From the IMG/VR virus record IMGVR_UViG_3300036832_000358, positions 1 to 31,458 of that record: a stretch of DNA of 31,458 nt. One strand, written 5' to 3'. A program made the position numbers and the translations under genes. Position 1 is the first letter of the stretch. Each line of letters starts with the position of its first letter. This document shows, piece after piece, positions 1-6,238 of the stretch. The notes beneath the pieces were generated by a model. That model saw only the letters and a list, made by a program, of their open reading frames with translations. It was not told where the DNA came from and did not search any database. The DNA comes from a virus.

Positions 1-195
1 CATGACGTGAAACAGTGCTGTCAGATGCTGGCGGCTTTGATGGCTGAAGGCACTGATGTCGCCCCGGAAGTGATCGATCGGTTCAAGGACTACATCGCCG
101 AGATTGATCAAGCGCTGAAATCGCTTATCCCCCAACGCACAACCAAACGCAGCAGCAATCTGCGTCTTATCGTCAACAGGGAGGACGTTGCATGA
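1..195 (+). CDS. Small helical protein of unknown function, possibly 5'-truncated
   Basis: The frame is open from the first base of the window and ends in a TGA that overlaps the ATG of the next gene (ATGA). A GTG at position 7 could be the start, giving 62 residues. The frame also runs off the left edge, so the protein may be longer, and no ribosome site can be judged. The visible part is predicted helical and acidic in the middle (AEGTDVAPEVIDRFKDYIAE), followed by a basic tail (QRTTKRSSNLRL). I do not recognise the family. The overlap implies translational coupling to the downstream gene in one early operon. Confidence 0.55.
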   Translation, partial: HDVKQCCQMLAALMAEGTDVAPEVIDRFKDYIAEIDQALKSLIPQRTTKRSSNLRLIVNREDVA

Positions 196-818
196 GTGAA
201 ACGCAAGAGCGTCATAAGGCGTCGATCAGTCTGGCTCAGCAATTCTATGAAGATCACAAGGCGTTTTTCGAGGAGGCGGCTGAAAAGAACGAGCTTGACC
301 AGCAATGGTTCGAGATAACATCCGGAGAGTTCGATCGCTGGCTGGTGCGGCAGGGGCTCCTCGATGAGCCGGCCGACGTATTCCACAGTAACACGGTGCA
401 GCGTTATGGCGTGGTCCAGCACCGCAACAGCTCGCGTGGCAAGATCAATATTGCGGCGCGCAAGGCGACCGACCACCCAGCCTATTCGATCAAGACGCGG
501 CCGGCGGCCAATACGATGCGGGTGAAGTTGCTGGAGCTTTATGCGCGGGATGCCCCGGCGGACATTGCCGGCGGTTTTCGGACCTCGACCGCGCACTATC
601 TACGTCAAGTCAAGCGGATCGTGAAGCTTGCCAACTCGTCGGAGTCCGTCAGCGATACGGTGCGCCAACGGGTGAACCTGTGTGCCTCGGTGATGGAGCC
701 GCTGCTGAGCGCCTTCACCTGGGCTGGTATGAATATGCAGGCCGAGATCAAGCAGCAGGATGAGGGGAAGGCGATGGGACTGCCGACCGGCAGCAGGCGG
801 CGGCTTAAGACGCGATGA
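192..818 (+). CDS. Unknown early-region protein, 208 residues
   Basis: It starts at the ATG overlapping the stop of the preceding gene, with GGGAGG about 7 bases upstream. No catalytic motif is recognised. It is rich in charged and aromatic residues in the first 60 positions (FYEDHKAFFEEAAEKNELDQ) and has an Arg/Lys-rich C-terminus (GSRRRLKTR), which would suit a nucleic-acid-associated protein; that is inference only. It is followed by a structured non-coding leader, so it may be the last gene of the leftmost transcription unit. Confidence 0.75.
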   Translation: MSETQERHKASISLAQQFYEDHKAFFEEAAEKNELDQQWFEITSGEFDRWLVRQGLLDEPADVFHSNTVQRYGVVQHRNSSRGKINIAARKATDHPAYSIKTRPAANTMRVKLLELYARDAPADIAGGFRTSTAHYLRQVKRIVKLANSSESVSDTVRQRVNLCASVMEPLLSAFTWAGMNMQAEIKQQDEGKAMGLPTGSRRRLKTR

Positions 819-858
819 CTGCGTTGCGAAACCCGGAGAATCAGTCCACAAGCAGAAA

Positions 859-947
859 CCGCGCTCAGTTGGAGCTGAGCGCGGCCTGTAACTTTTTCAA
901 CTGGCCGAGGGGCCACGCGAGAAGGGACCTGAACGACCCCTTTTCGC
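859..947 (+). promoter_or_regulatory. Leader with three tandem hairpins; terminator or antiterminator-like RNA
   Basis: Three inverted repeats stand in a row in the gap between two genes. The first is a perfect 10-bp stem at 859-868 / 875-884 (CCGCGCTCAG with its complement, 6-base loop). The second is a 5-bp stem at 902-906 / 911-915 (TGGCC, GGCCA). The third is a 10-bp stem with one G-U pair at 917-926 / 938-947. A run of five T lies at 893-897, nine bases after the first stem, so the first hairpin may be a weak intrinsic terminator. The whole could equally be an attenuator or a put-like antitermination RNA. The role is inference; the base pairing is seen directly. Confidence 0.45.
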
Positions 948-982
948 ACAGCCTCTTTGCCCGCGCAAGGAGGCTCGTGCCT

Positions 983-1255
983 ATGACCTACCGCCATACC
1001 TGTGACCGCCCGGTGGACATCCGCGGCCGGGAGGTCCGCCGCGTGCTGCTGGCGGTGATCCGCCGCTGCGAGGCGGGCGGGCTGCTGCTGCCCCAGTACG
1101 CTGTGCTCGGCCGCTCGCTCGGCATCGACCGCTCGCAGGTCAGCCGGCACCTGAAGCGGCTACGCGCCGAGGGGGCCTACGTGGAGCTGCCGGCCAAGCA
1201 GTGGCGGCGGCACGTCACGACGATCCGCAACCAGCATCTGAGGAGGGCGGCATGA
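983..1255 (+). CDS. Winged-helix DNA-binding protein, 90 residues
   Basis: The frame is open further upstream (to 815), but the ATG at 983 is preceded by AAGGAGG at a good distance, and everything upstream of it is the hairpin leader, so I place the start here. The core reads as a winged helix-turn-helix: a first helix VRRVLLAVIRRCEAGG, then LPQYAVLGRSLGIDRSQVS with a typical recognition helix (SQVSRHLKRLRAEGA), then a wing (AYVELPA). It is basic throughout. Its stop overlaps the start of the replication-like gene (ATGA), so the two are probably co-translated. A regulator or replication accessory role is inferred. Confidence 0.7.
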   Translation: MTYRHTCDRPVDIRGREVRRVLLAVIRRCEAGGLLLPQYAVLGRSLGIDRSQVSRHLKRLRAEGAYVELPAKQWRRHVTTIRNQHLRRAA

Positions 1256-1854
1256 GCGCCAACGGCAACGGCCATCATTGGTCGAAGTTCTGCTGGCAGG
1301 ACTGGCAGAAGGACGTGGCGTTGCGGTCGTGCAGCCTGGGCGCCAGGGGGTTCTGGATCGAGTGCCTGGCCGCCATGCACGCCGGCGATCCGGTTGGATA
1401 CCTGACGTTCAACGGCCGGCCGGCTACGCTCAAACAGATGGCGGTGAACGCGAATTGTAGCGAGAAGGAAGCGAAACGATTTTCCCAGGAGCTTGAGGAC
1501 GCCGGAGTTTTCTCGCGTTCAGAAAATGGGACAATCTTCTGTCGGCGTATGGTGAGGGACGCACAAGCCGCTGAAACTGCAAGAGAGAACGGCAGGAAGG
1601 GAGGCAATCCAAACCTCAAGGGGGTTAACCCCCCTATTAACCCCCACGATAACGGGGAGGTTAAAGCTAAGAGTCTAGAGGTAGAAGAAGAACAAGAAAG
1701 AGCCCCCCGTAGCCCCCCGCTGGGCGGGGGGCGCGCCGCGCGCTCTCAAGTTCCCAAAAATGGCTTTGACGTGATCTGGGCCGCACAGCACGGGCCGCCA
1801 GAAATCCTAGCGGCTGCCGAGGCGGGCAACACGAGGAGATTGCGCCATGGCTGA
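1252..1854 (+). CDS. Phage replication-initiation-like protein (DUF1376/O-type N-terminus)
   Basis: The start is the ATG overlapping the previous stop, after GAGGAGGGCGG; a longer reading frame from 1201 exists but lacks support. The N-terminal ~115 residues look like the winged-helix domain of DUF1376 / lambda-O-like phage replication proteins: HWSKFCWQDWQKDVALRSCS, then a helix-turn-helix stretch (ATLKQMAVNANCSEKEAKRF) and an ARENGRKGGNPNLKG linker typical of this group. The C-terminal part is a low-complexity acidic then Gly/Pro-rich linker. An unusual run of inverted repeats lies inside the linker coding sequence (see 1620-1732). Family membership is by pattern only; a regulatory winged-helix protein is the alternative. 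Confidence 0.6.
   Translation: MSANGNGHHWSKFCWQDWQKDVALRSCSLGARGFWIECLAAMHAGDPVGYLTFNGRPATLKQMAVNANCSEKEAKRFSQELEDAGVFSRSENGTIFCRRMVRDAQAAETARENGRKGGNPNLKGVNPPINPHDNGEVKAKSLEVEEEQERAPRSPPLGGGRAARSQVPKNGFDVIWAAQHGPPEILAAAEAGNTRRLRHG
1620..1732 (+). repeat. Inverted-repeat cluster inside replication gene; candidate origin
   Basis: A perfect 14-bp palindrome GGGGGTTAACCCCC lies at 1620-1633. A second TTAACCCCC follows at 1637-1645, and a nearly complementary GGGGAGGTTAA lies close downstream. Next comes a purine-rich stretch (1681-1702), then a perfect 9-bp hairpin with a 3-base loop (GCCCCCCGC at 1712-1720, complement at 1724-1732), itself preceded by a direct repeat of AGCCCCCCG. In lambdoid phages the origin lies within the initiator gene O, so a cis-acting origin role is plausible. 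Alternatives are a mutational slippage site or merely a low-complexity linker. Confidence 0.35.
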
Positions 1855-2335
1855 TCTCCATCGGGTCGAGCAGTGGCTCGTGGCCCTCGGTCGCGTCACC
1901 GCGGTACGGATTACCGCGCAAGATGCCGCGGACTTCGTGGATAAGTTCGCCACCATGCTCGCCGGCCGGTTCCCCGATGAGACGTTCACACCTCGTTCGG
2001 TCGAACACGTCGCGGCGGAATGCAAGTATCTTCCCACATACGGCGAGATCGTTGCGCTGCTTCGCTCGCTGCCAGCCGAAACGCCACAGCCCCGACGCGA
2101 TAACGTCGTGCCGATCCGCGACGACGTGGTGGTGCTCAGCCCCGAGGAGCGGAAGTGGCTGGCCTACTGGCACGCCCGTGAGGGCGAAGGTTTCGCGCCG
2201 CTTCGCGAGCCGGACGGCAGCCTGTCGCGGCCGGAAATCACCGACTGGCGCGCTCACACCCTCAGCCTGCTGCGCCAGTACGCCCCCGATGTCTGGGTGA
2301 TTGTCGCCACCGCCGACGACCGGAGCGCCGCATGA
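1847..2335 (+). CDS. Unknown protein in helicase-loader position, 162 residues
   Basis: The ATG at 1847 overlaps the end of the preceding gene by 8 bases and follows GGAG. No clear domain is recognised. The first ~70 residues are helical (VEQWLVALGRVTAVRITAQD), followed by YLPTYGEIVALLRSLP and a second half ending in WRAHTLSLLRQYAPDVWV. Lambdoid phages usually place a helicase loader (P or DnaC type) after the initiator, and this gene sits in that place. However, there is no Walker motif and I see no sequence proof. Its stop overlaps the next start (ATGA). Confidence 0.65.
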   Translation: MADLHRVEQWLVALGRVTAVRITAQDAADFVDKFATMLAGRFPDETFTPRSVEHVAAECKYLPTYGEIVALLRSLPAETPQPRRDNVVPIRDDVVVLSPEERKWLAYWHAREGEGFAPLREPDGSLSRPEITDWRAHTLSLLRQYAPDVWVIVATADDRSAA

Positions 2336-2493
2336 TCACGGCACCCGACGAGCACGACTGGCTCCAGGTCACCGCGCCCAACGGCGACCGCGGCTACCAG
2401 TGCCAACGCTGCCGCCTCACCGCCATCTCCCTCCCGGTGCCGCCGGAATGTCGCTGCTGCCCGCTACCAGGCTGGTCAACCGATGCCGCTTGA
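2332..2493 (+). CDS. 53-residue cysteine-rich, zinc-ribbon-like protein
   Basis: The short frame starts at the ATG overlapping the previous stop and ends inside the next gene's start region. It has five cysteines in a knuckle-like arrangement: CQRC at residues 24-27 and CRCC at 40-43, flanked by TAISLPVPPE. This spacing (CX2C, 12 residues, CXCC) could form a small zinc ribbon. Tight ATGA coupling on its left and a short overlap on its right argue that it is translated. The function is unknown; small phage zinc-ribbon proteins often contact DNA or RNA polymerase, which is only a suggestion here. Confidence 0.55.
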   Translation: MITAPDEHDWLQVTAPNGDRGYQCQRCRLTAISLPVPPECRCCPLPGWSTDAA

Positions 2494-3076
2494 CGCACAA
2501 CCCGCCATGCGGTTAGTTCGTCGCAGAACGGCCACATCTCGCCATGAGCGAAATGACGCGCCGTGCTGCGGCAATGCACCGTGGTGCGTCGTCCAAACCC
2601 ACAGCCAAGCCGAGCGCTGGGCCAATGCCAATCTACGTCGCGCCGGTTATGTCACATACCTCCCGCTCGCCGTCGTCCGCCGCCGCGATAACGCTATCCG
2701 CTCGCTCTGGCATCGCGTTGAGGTTCCACTCTTCCCATCCTACCTGTTTCTGCAACATGCCAACCGCGACCTCTGGCGACCCATCCGCGAACTCCCAGGC
2801 GTCCTCGCCGTCCTCCGAACCGGCGATCGCATCCACCATGTCCGTGCGGGCGTTCTGGAGGCCGTACAGGCCGCCGAGGCTTCGGCCGCTACCCAACCAC
2901 CAAGATGCCGCTCCTGGGCGCCTGGCACCCCTTGCAGCCTCCGCACGGGGCCACTCACAGGACACCCCGCCGTGGTCCTCGCCACACACCGCGATACTGC
3001 TACCCTCGGGGTCATGATCTTCGGCGCTCTGCGGCAAGTCCAGGCACCCATCGCGTGGCTCGTGGAACGCAGTTAG
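2483..3076 (+). CDS. NusG/RfaH-like transcription elongation or antitermination protein
   Basis: The protein has 197 residues. Residues 33-130 match the NusG N-terminal (NGN) domain pattern: WCVVQTHSQAERWANANLRR, then VPLFPSYLFLQ (residues 81-91) and the GVLAVLRTGDRIHHV segment. Residues ~145-190 look like a KOW-type domain (GTPCSLRTGPLTGHPAVVL). NusG homologues bind the RNA polymerase clamp and prevent pausing or termination. This gene lies just before the packaging and late genes, the place where lambdoid phages put their late antiterminator Q, so a late-gene role is inferred. The start is uncertain: ATG 2483 or ATG 2507, neither with a strong ribosome site. The first ~30 residues are outside the usual domain. 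Confidence 0.8.
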   Translation: MPLDAQPAMRLVRRRTATSRHERNDAPCCGNAPWCVVQTHSQAERWANANLRRAGYVTYLPLAVVRRRDNAIRSLWHRVEVPLFPSYLFLQHANRDLWRPIRELPGVLAVLRTGDRIHHVRAGVLEAVQAAEASAATQPPRCRSWAPGTPCSLRTGPLTGHPAVVLATHRDTATLGVMIFGALRQVQAPIAWLVERS

Positions 3077-3099
3077 CGCCAATCTAACGAGGCAACGTT

Positions 3100-3411
3100 A
3101 TTTCCCCTGTAAACAAAACGCTGCCGACCGCTGATATCGTTCCATATTCCCGGAATGCGCGCACTCATTCGCCATCGCAGATTGCCGCAATATCCGCATC
3201 AATCGCCCAGTTTGGCTTCACAAACCCCCTGCTTGTCGCCGAAATGACCGGGCGCGCGGCGCATTGTATCGAGATCAGCCCAGCCTACTGCGATGTCGCC
3301 ATCCTCCGCTGGCAGGCGTTCACCGGCCAGACCGCAACCCGACCAGACGGCACACCCTTCGGAGCAGCCCTTGAGCCGACGCGGACCAGCGAAGCACGAG
3401 CCGACGCCTGA
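3100..3411 (+). pseudogene. Relic of ParB-domain DNA methyltransferase with internal deletion
   Basis: One uninterrupted frame joins two ends of a well-known phage fusion protein. The left part (VPYSRNARTHSPSQIAAISA, then FGFTNPLLV) is the start of the ParB-like nuclease domain. The right part (TGRAAHCIEISPAYCDVAIL, then RWQAFTGQTATRPDG) is the extreme C-terminus of the fused N6/N4 DNA methylase. The middle, normally some 300 residues with the ParB GHGR motif, the DPPY motif and the SAM site, is missing; the join falls near 3240. There is no ATG: the natural start position is an ATT at 3100 with GAGG seven bases upstream, which looks like a mutated ATG. The 3' end overlaps the terminase small-subunit start. 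Confidence 0.75.
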
Positions 3412-3790
3412 ATCCCGCCGCCAGGTCATGACCATGACCGGCTTCGGCATCATCCAGGACGACATCGCGCGCTGGCTCAGCGTCGATGACAAGACGCTGC
3501 GCCGGCACTATCGCCGCGAGCTCGACACCGGCGCCATCGAGGCCAACACCCGCGTCGCCGCCTCGCTCTACGCCATGGCCACCAAGGACAAGGTGCCCGC
3601 CGCCGCCATCTTCTGGATGAAGGCCCGCGCCGGCTGGAAAGATAACAACCCCGAGCCCAGAGACGACAGACCGCGCGTGATCGAGTTCGTCTGGCAGGAC
3701 GCCACGCCACCAAAGGCCCTCAATGCTGACACTCACACCACTATCGACGCAGGACCGACCGAGGCGGTCTGGCAAGACGACACATGCTAG
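3371..3790 (+). CDS. terS: Terminase small subunit
   Basis: This is the DNA-recognition subunit of the packaging motor. The conserved body begins RRGPAKHEPTPESRRQV and continues GFGIIQDDIARWLSVDDKTL (a helix-turn-helix), RRHYRRELDTGAIEANTRVA and AAIFWMKARAGWKD, a typical small-terminase layout. The frame has an ATG at 3293, but that lies in the methyltransferase relic and has no ribosome site. The TTG at 3371 has GGAG six bases upstream and gives a 139-residue protein beginning just before the conserved region, so I choose it; ATG 3293 (165 residues) is the alternative. The stop lies inside the large-subunit gene, consistent with coupling. Confidence 0.85.
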   Translation: MSRRGPAKHEPTPESRRQVMTMTGFGIIQDDIARWLSVDDKTLRRHYRRELDTGAIEANTRVAASLYAMATKDKVPAAAIFWMKARAGWKDNNPEPRDDRPRVIEFVWQDATPPKALNADTHTTIDAGPTEAVWQDDTC

Positions 3791-5108
3791 GCGCGATCGA
3801 GTCACGCTGCCGTTCAGCCCACGCCCATGGCAGCGACCGCTGATCGACGATCCCGCCAAGCGCATTGTCGCCGTGGTCCACCGCCGCGCCGGCAAATCCA
3901 CCGGCCTCATGTGGCGCGGCATCAAACGTGCCATCACCGAGCCCAAGCCGCAGCCGCGCGTCGTCCATCTGCTGCCCTACAACGTCATGTGGAAGCGCAC
4001 CGGCCTCTGGGATCAGGTGGCACGCGCCGCAGAGGCCATCCCGGACACCGTCGTCATGCGCTCCGAACTCGTGGTGCGGTTTCCCAACGGCGGCGTCTAT
4101 CAATGCGGCGGCGCCGACAACCCCGACGCCTGGCGAGGCGGATACGCAGATGAGCTGATCGCCGACGAGTTCGACGACATGCCGCCCGGCCTCGTGCCGC
4201 TGGTCATCGAGCCGATGCTGGCCGACCGCGGCGGCACGCTCGTGCGCTCCGGCACGCCCAAGGGCAAAGGGCTGTTGCAGGAGGCATTCGATCGCGCCAA
4301 GACCACGCCAGGCTATTCGACGTATCTGCTCGACCACACCAAGACCTGCGCGCTGCCGGACGAGGCGATCGAGACGCTGCGACGCGAGATGAGCGCCGAG
4401 GAGTTCGCCCAGGAACTCGAATGCTCGTTCAACGCACCCAACAGCGGCAGCTACTACGGCGCGCTGATGAACGACGTCGAGTTGCAGGGACGCATCGGCG
4501 AGGTTGCCTACGATCCGTCACTCGCGGTGTGGACCGCGTGGGATTTAGGCATCGACGATGCCACGGCTATCTGGTGCTGCCAGATCACGGTCGGCGGCGA
4601 GTTCCGCTTTGTCGACTACATCGAGGACAGCGGCGCGGCGCTGGATCACTACGTTGGGCTGCTACAGGAGCGGCCGTATCACTACTCGATGCACCTGCTG
4701 CCACACGATGCTGCGGTGAAGGAGCTCGGCAGCGGACGGTCACGCACCGAGACGCTGGGCAGCCTCGGCTTGTTTCCGTATCGCGTGCTGCGGGCGCACA
4801 GCGTCGCCGATGGCATCAACGCGGTGCGGCTGGTGCTGCCGCGCGCCTGGTTCGATGCGGAGAAGTGCGCCAAGGGTATCAAGGCGTTGCGCAACTATCG
4901 CCGGGAATGGAATCCGGCCGGCGAGACCTGGCGCGTCAATCCACGGCATGACTGGTCGTCACATGGCGCCGATGCGATGCGGTATCTGTGCCTTGGTGCG
5001 CGTGACACGATCGCACCGCCGGCGCCGGAGCGGGTTAGGGACAGCTGGGACATCGCTTTCCAGCGTGCCGCACAGGCCGAGGAGCCACGAGGCTGGAGAA
5101 TCGCCTAG
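3723..5108 (+). CDS. terL: Terminase large subunit (ATPase and nuclease)
   Basis: The protein has 461 residues. The ATPase domain has a Walker A at residues 51-60 (VVHRRAGKST) and a Walker B at 144-150 (ELIADEF), followed by the coupling-motif region VRSGTPKGKG. The RNase-H-like nuclease domain begins TAWDLGIDDATAI near residue 271 (first acidic residue Asp274), continues LLPHDAAVKELGSGRS, and ends HDWSSHGADAMRYL with a final metal-binding Asp417. It cuts and translocates DNA through the portal into the prohead. The start at 3723 has AAAGG upstream and overlaps the small subunit. The length is normal for P22-like large terminases, and no key residue looks missing. Confidence 0.95.
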   Translation: MLTLTPLSTQDRPRRSGKTTHARRDRVTLPFSPRPWQRPLIDDPAKRIVAVVHRRAGKSTGLMWRGIKRAITEPKPQPRVVHLLPYNVMWKRTGLWDQVARAAEAIPDTVVMRSELVVRFPNGGVYQCGGADNPDAWRGGYADELIADEFDDMPPGLVPLVIEPMLADRGGTLVRSGTPKGKGLLQEAFDRAKTTPGYSTYLLDHTKTCALPDEAIETLRREMSAEEFAQELECSFNAPNSGSYYGALMNDVELQGRIGEVAYDPSLAVWTAWDLGIDDATAIWCCQITVGGEFRFVDYIEDSGAALDHYVGLLQERPYHYSMHLLPHDAAVKELGSGRSRTETLGSLGLFPYRVLRAHSVADGINAVRLVLPRAWFDAEKCAKGIKALRNYRREWNPAGETWRVNPRHDWSSHGADAMRYLCLGARDTIAPPAPERVRDSWDIAFQRAAQAEEPRGWRIA

Positions 5109-5110
5109 GG

Positions 5111-5233
5111 CCCTTTGCTAGAGGTGGCACCAACGATAAGCAGAACCTGCAACTGACGTGCGAGCCTTGCAATCTACGGAAATCCGACATTGATCCGATC
5201 GTCTTTGCTCAGCGTCGCGGTCTGTTGGTCTAG
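5111..5233 (+). pseudogene. C-terminal relic of an HNH endonuclease
   Basis: Directly after the large-terminase stop, one frame reads PFARGGTNDKQNLQLTCEPC and then NLRKSDIDPIVFAQRRG, ending in TAG at 5231-5233. This is the distal half of an HNH nuclease: the GGTND-x2-NLQL-x2-CxxCN signature and the trailing DPI-x-FAQRRG helix. The preceding catalytic His and the N-terminal half are absent, and there is no start codon or ribosome site. Many phages carry an HNH gene next to the terminase, where it assists packaging, or as a homing element. Here only a stub remains. Confidence 0.75.
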
Positions 5234-5241
5234 GAGGTGCC

Positions 5242-5439
5242 ATGATCGAAGAACCACCGATGAGCGGCGCTGAGTTCCAGCGCGCGGTCGAGGCCGACCT
5301 CGACAGCTGGGCCGACCAGATGCTGGCGAGTGCCAAGCGCAATGGATACACGGTTGAGCGCGAGTGGCTGCGCGAGTGGCTCGGCGATGCCATGCAGGCC
5401 GCGCGCAAGCAGGTACCGATGATTGCGAAGGAGGCATAG
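5242..5439 (+). CDS. Small acidic helical protein, 65 residues, unknown
   Basis: The start has an excellent ribosome site (AGGAGGTGCC before the ATG), which supports real translation. The sequence is mostly helical with alternating acidic and basic residues (AEFQRAVEADLDSWADQMLA, later REWLREWLGDAMQAA). No family is recognised. It stands first in a run of small genes between the terminase and the portal; small proteins at this place are often head-assembly or packaging accessories. The next gene starts directly after its stop. Confidence 0.65.
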   Translation: MIEEPPMSGAEFQRAVEADLDSWADQMLASAKRNGYTVEREWLREWLGDAMQAARKQVPMIAKEA

Positions 5440-5637
5440 ATGGCCAAGGGCATCCGTGAGCCGGCGCATCCGAGCAAGCGCATACCGGGGAGTGCGCCGC
5501 CGTCTAGGCCGATCCGCAGCGCCGGGCCGAAGGCTGAGCCGGCCTACAGGACGACGTCCGGCGCCTCGGTGAACAAGCGCGCGGTGCCGCGTGAACCGGC
5601 GTTCAAGACCACGCCAGGTGCCGGCAGCGACGCGTGA
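5440..5637 (+). CDS. Small Pro/basic-rich protein with short repeats
   Basis: The ATG lies directly after the previous stop and is preceded by GAAGGAGG. The 65-residue product is rich in Pro, Arg and Lys and predicted to be disordered. A motif of the form EPA-aromatic-basic-TT-x-GA occurs twice (EPAYRTTSGA and EPAFKTTPGA), with a looser third version near the N-terminus (EPAHPSKRIPGSA). No family is recognised. Its stop overlaps the next start region. Confidence 0.6.
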   Translation: MAKGIREPAHPSKRIPGSAPPSRPIRSAGPKAEPAYRTTSGASVNKRAVPREPAFKTTPGAGSDA

Positions 5638-5870
5638 TGGCGGAACCGTTGGGCGACGATGCGCTGGCGGTCTATCAGGATACGCTCGTGCGGGCCTATC
5701 AACGCTTGCGCGAACTAGGCTGCGACGACATCAAGCAAGCGACCCCAGAGCAGCTGGACACGGTCATGCGCGAAATACTCGCACCACTGGCCGGCACTCG
5801 CCTTACGGCCAAGCAGATCATGCGCGATCATCGCGAGTTGGAGCGACGTAGGAAGGCCAGCCAGCACTAA
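5637..5870 (+). CDS. Small helical protein, 77 residues, unknown
   Basis: It starts at the ATG 5637 that overlaps the previous stop; a GTG three bases earlier is the alternative. It is predicted all-helical (ALAVYQDTLVRAYQRLRELG, then EQLDTVMREILAPLAG) and ends in a charged segment (DHRELERRRKASQH). No domain is recognised. AAGGAGG follows its stop and serves the next gene, in line with a compact polycistron. Confidence 0.65.
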   Translation: MAEPLGDDALAVYQDTLVRAYQRLRELGCDDIKQATPEQLDTVMREILAPLAGTRLTAKQIMRDHRELERRRKASQH

Positions 5871-5879
5871 GGAGGCATA

Positions 5880-6068
5880 ATGGCCAAGAGCACTGCGGGT
5901 CTCGGGCCGAAGGGCAAGGCGAAGGTCGCGAGTGTCATGCACGAGTGGGGCGCGGGCGAGTTGCATAGCGGTTCCAAGCGCGGCCCGAAGGTCAGCAGCC
6001 AGAAGCAGGCTGTTGCGATTGCACTATCGCAAGCCCGCAAGACCAGCCGGGCAGGACGCGGCAAGTGA
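5880..6068 (+). CDS. DUF6496-like small basic protein
   Basis: The start follows AAGGAGGCATA. The 62-residue protein has the recognisable pattern of DUF6496: KVASVMHEWGAGELHSG followed by KVSSQKQAVAIALSQARKT, i.e. a short helix, an ELHSG turn, then a lysine-rich helix with KQA-IALS-AR. Proteins of this kind are common in bacterial genomes and in alphaproteobacterial phages. Their function is not known to me; the basic helical character suggests nucleic-acid contact. Its stop overlaps the GTG of the next gene. Confidence 0.75.
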   Translation: MAKSTAGLGPKGKAKVASVMHEWGAGELHSGSKRGPKVSSQKQAVAIALSQARKTSRAGRGK

Positions 6069-6238
6069 ACCCGATCTGGCTGATTGTCGTGGTGCTGCTC
6101 ATTCTTCTTCTCTTTGGCGGCGGCTGGGGCTGGCGCGGCGGCTACTACGGCACATACCCCTATTACGGCTACGGCATCGGCGGCCTTGGTATCGTCGTGC
6201 TGATCCTGCTCATCTTGCTGCTGTTCGGACGCATCTAG
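6065..6238 (+). CDS. DUF3309-like two-helix membrane protein, 57 residues
   Basis: A GTG start overlaps the previous stop (GTGA). The protein has two strongly hydrophobic segments, residues 4-17 (IWLIVVVLLILLLF) and 38-54 (IGGLGIVVLILLILLLF). They are joined by a Gly/Tyr/Trp-rich loop (GGGWGWRGGYYGTYPYYGYG), and the protein ends in GRI. This is the DUF3309 architecture, found widely in Proteobacteria and of unknown function. Membrane insertion is predicted. A tiny holin-like or envelope-stress role is conceivable but not shown. Its TAG forms a CTAG shared with the opposing gene on the other strand. Confidence 0.7.
   Translation: MNPIWLIVVVLLILLLFGGGWGWRGGYYGTYPYYGYGIGGLGIVVLILLILLLFGRI

Noticed and set aside
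815-982. N-terminal extension of the winged-helix gene
   Set aside because: The extension consists of the hairpin leader; ATG 983 has AAGGAGG and begins the folded region.
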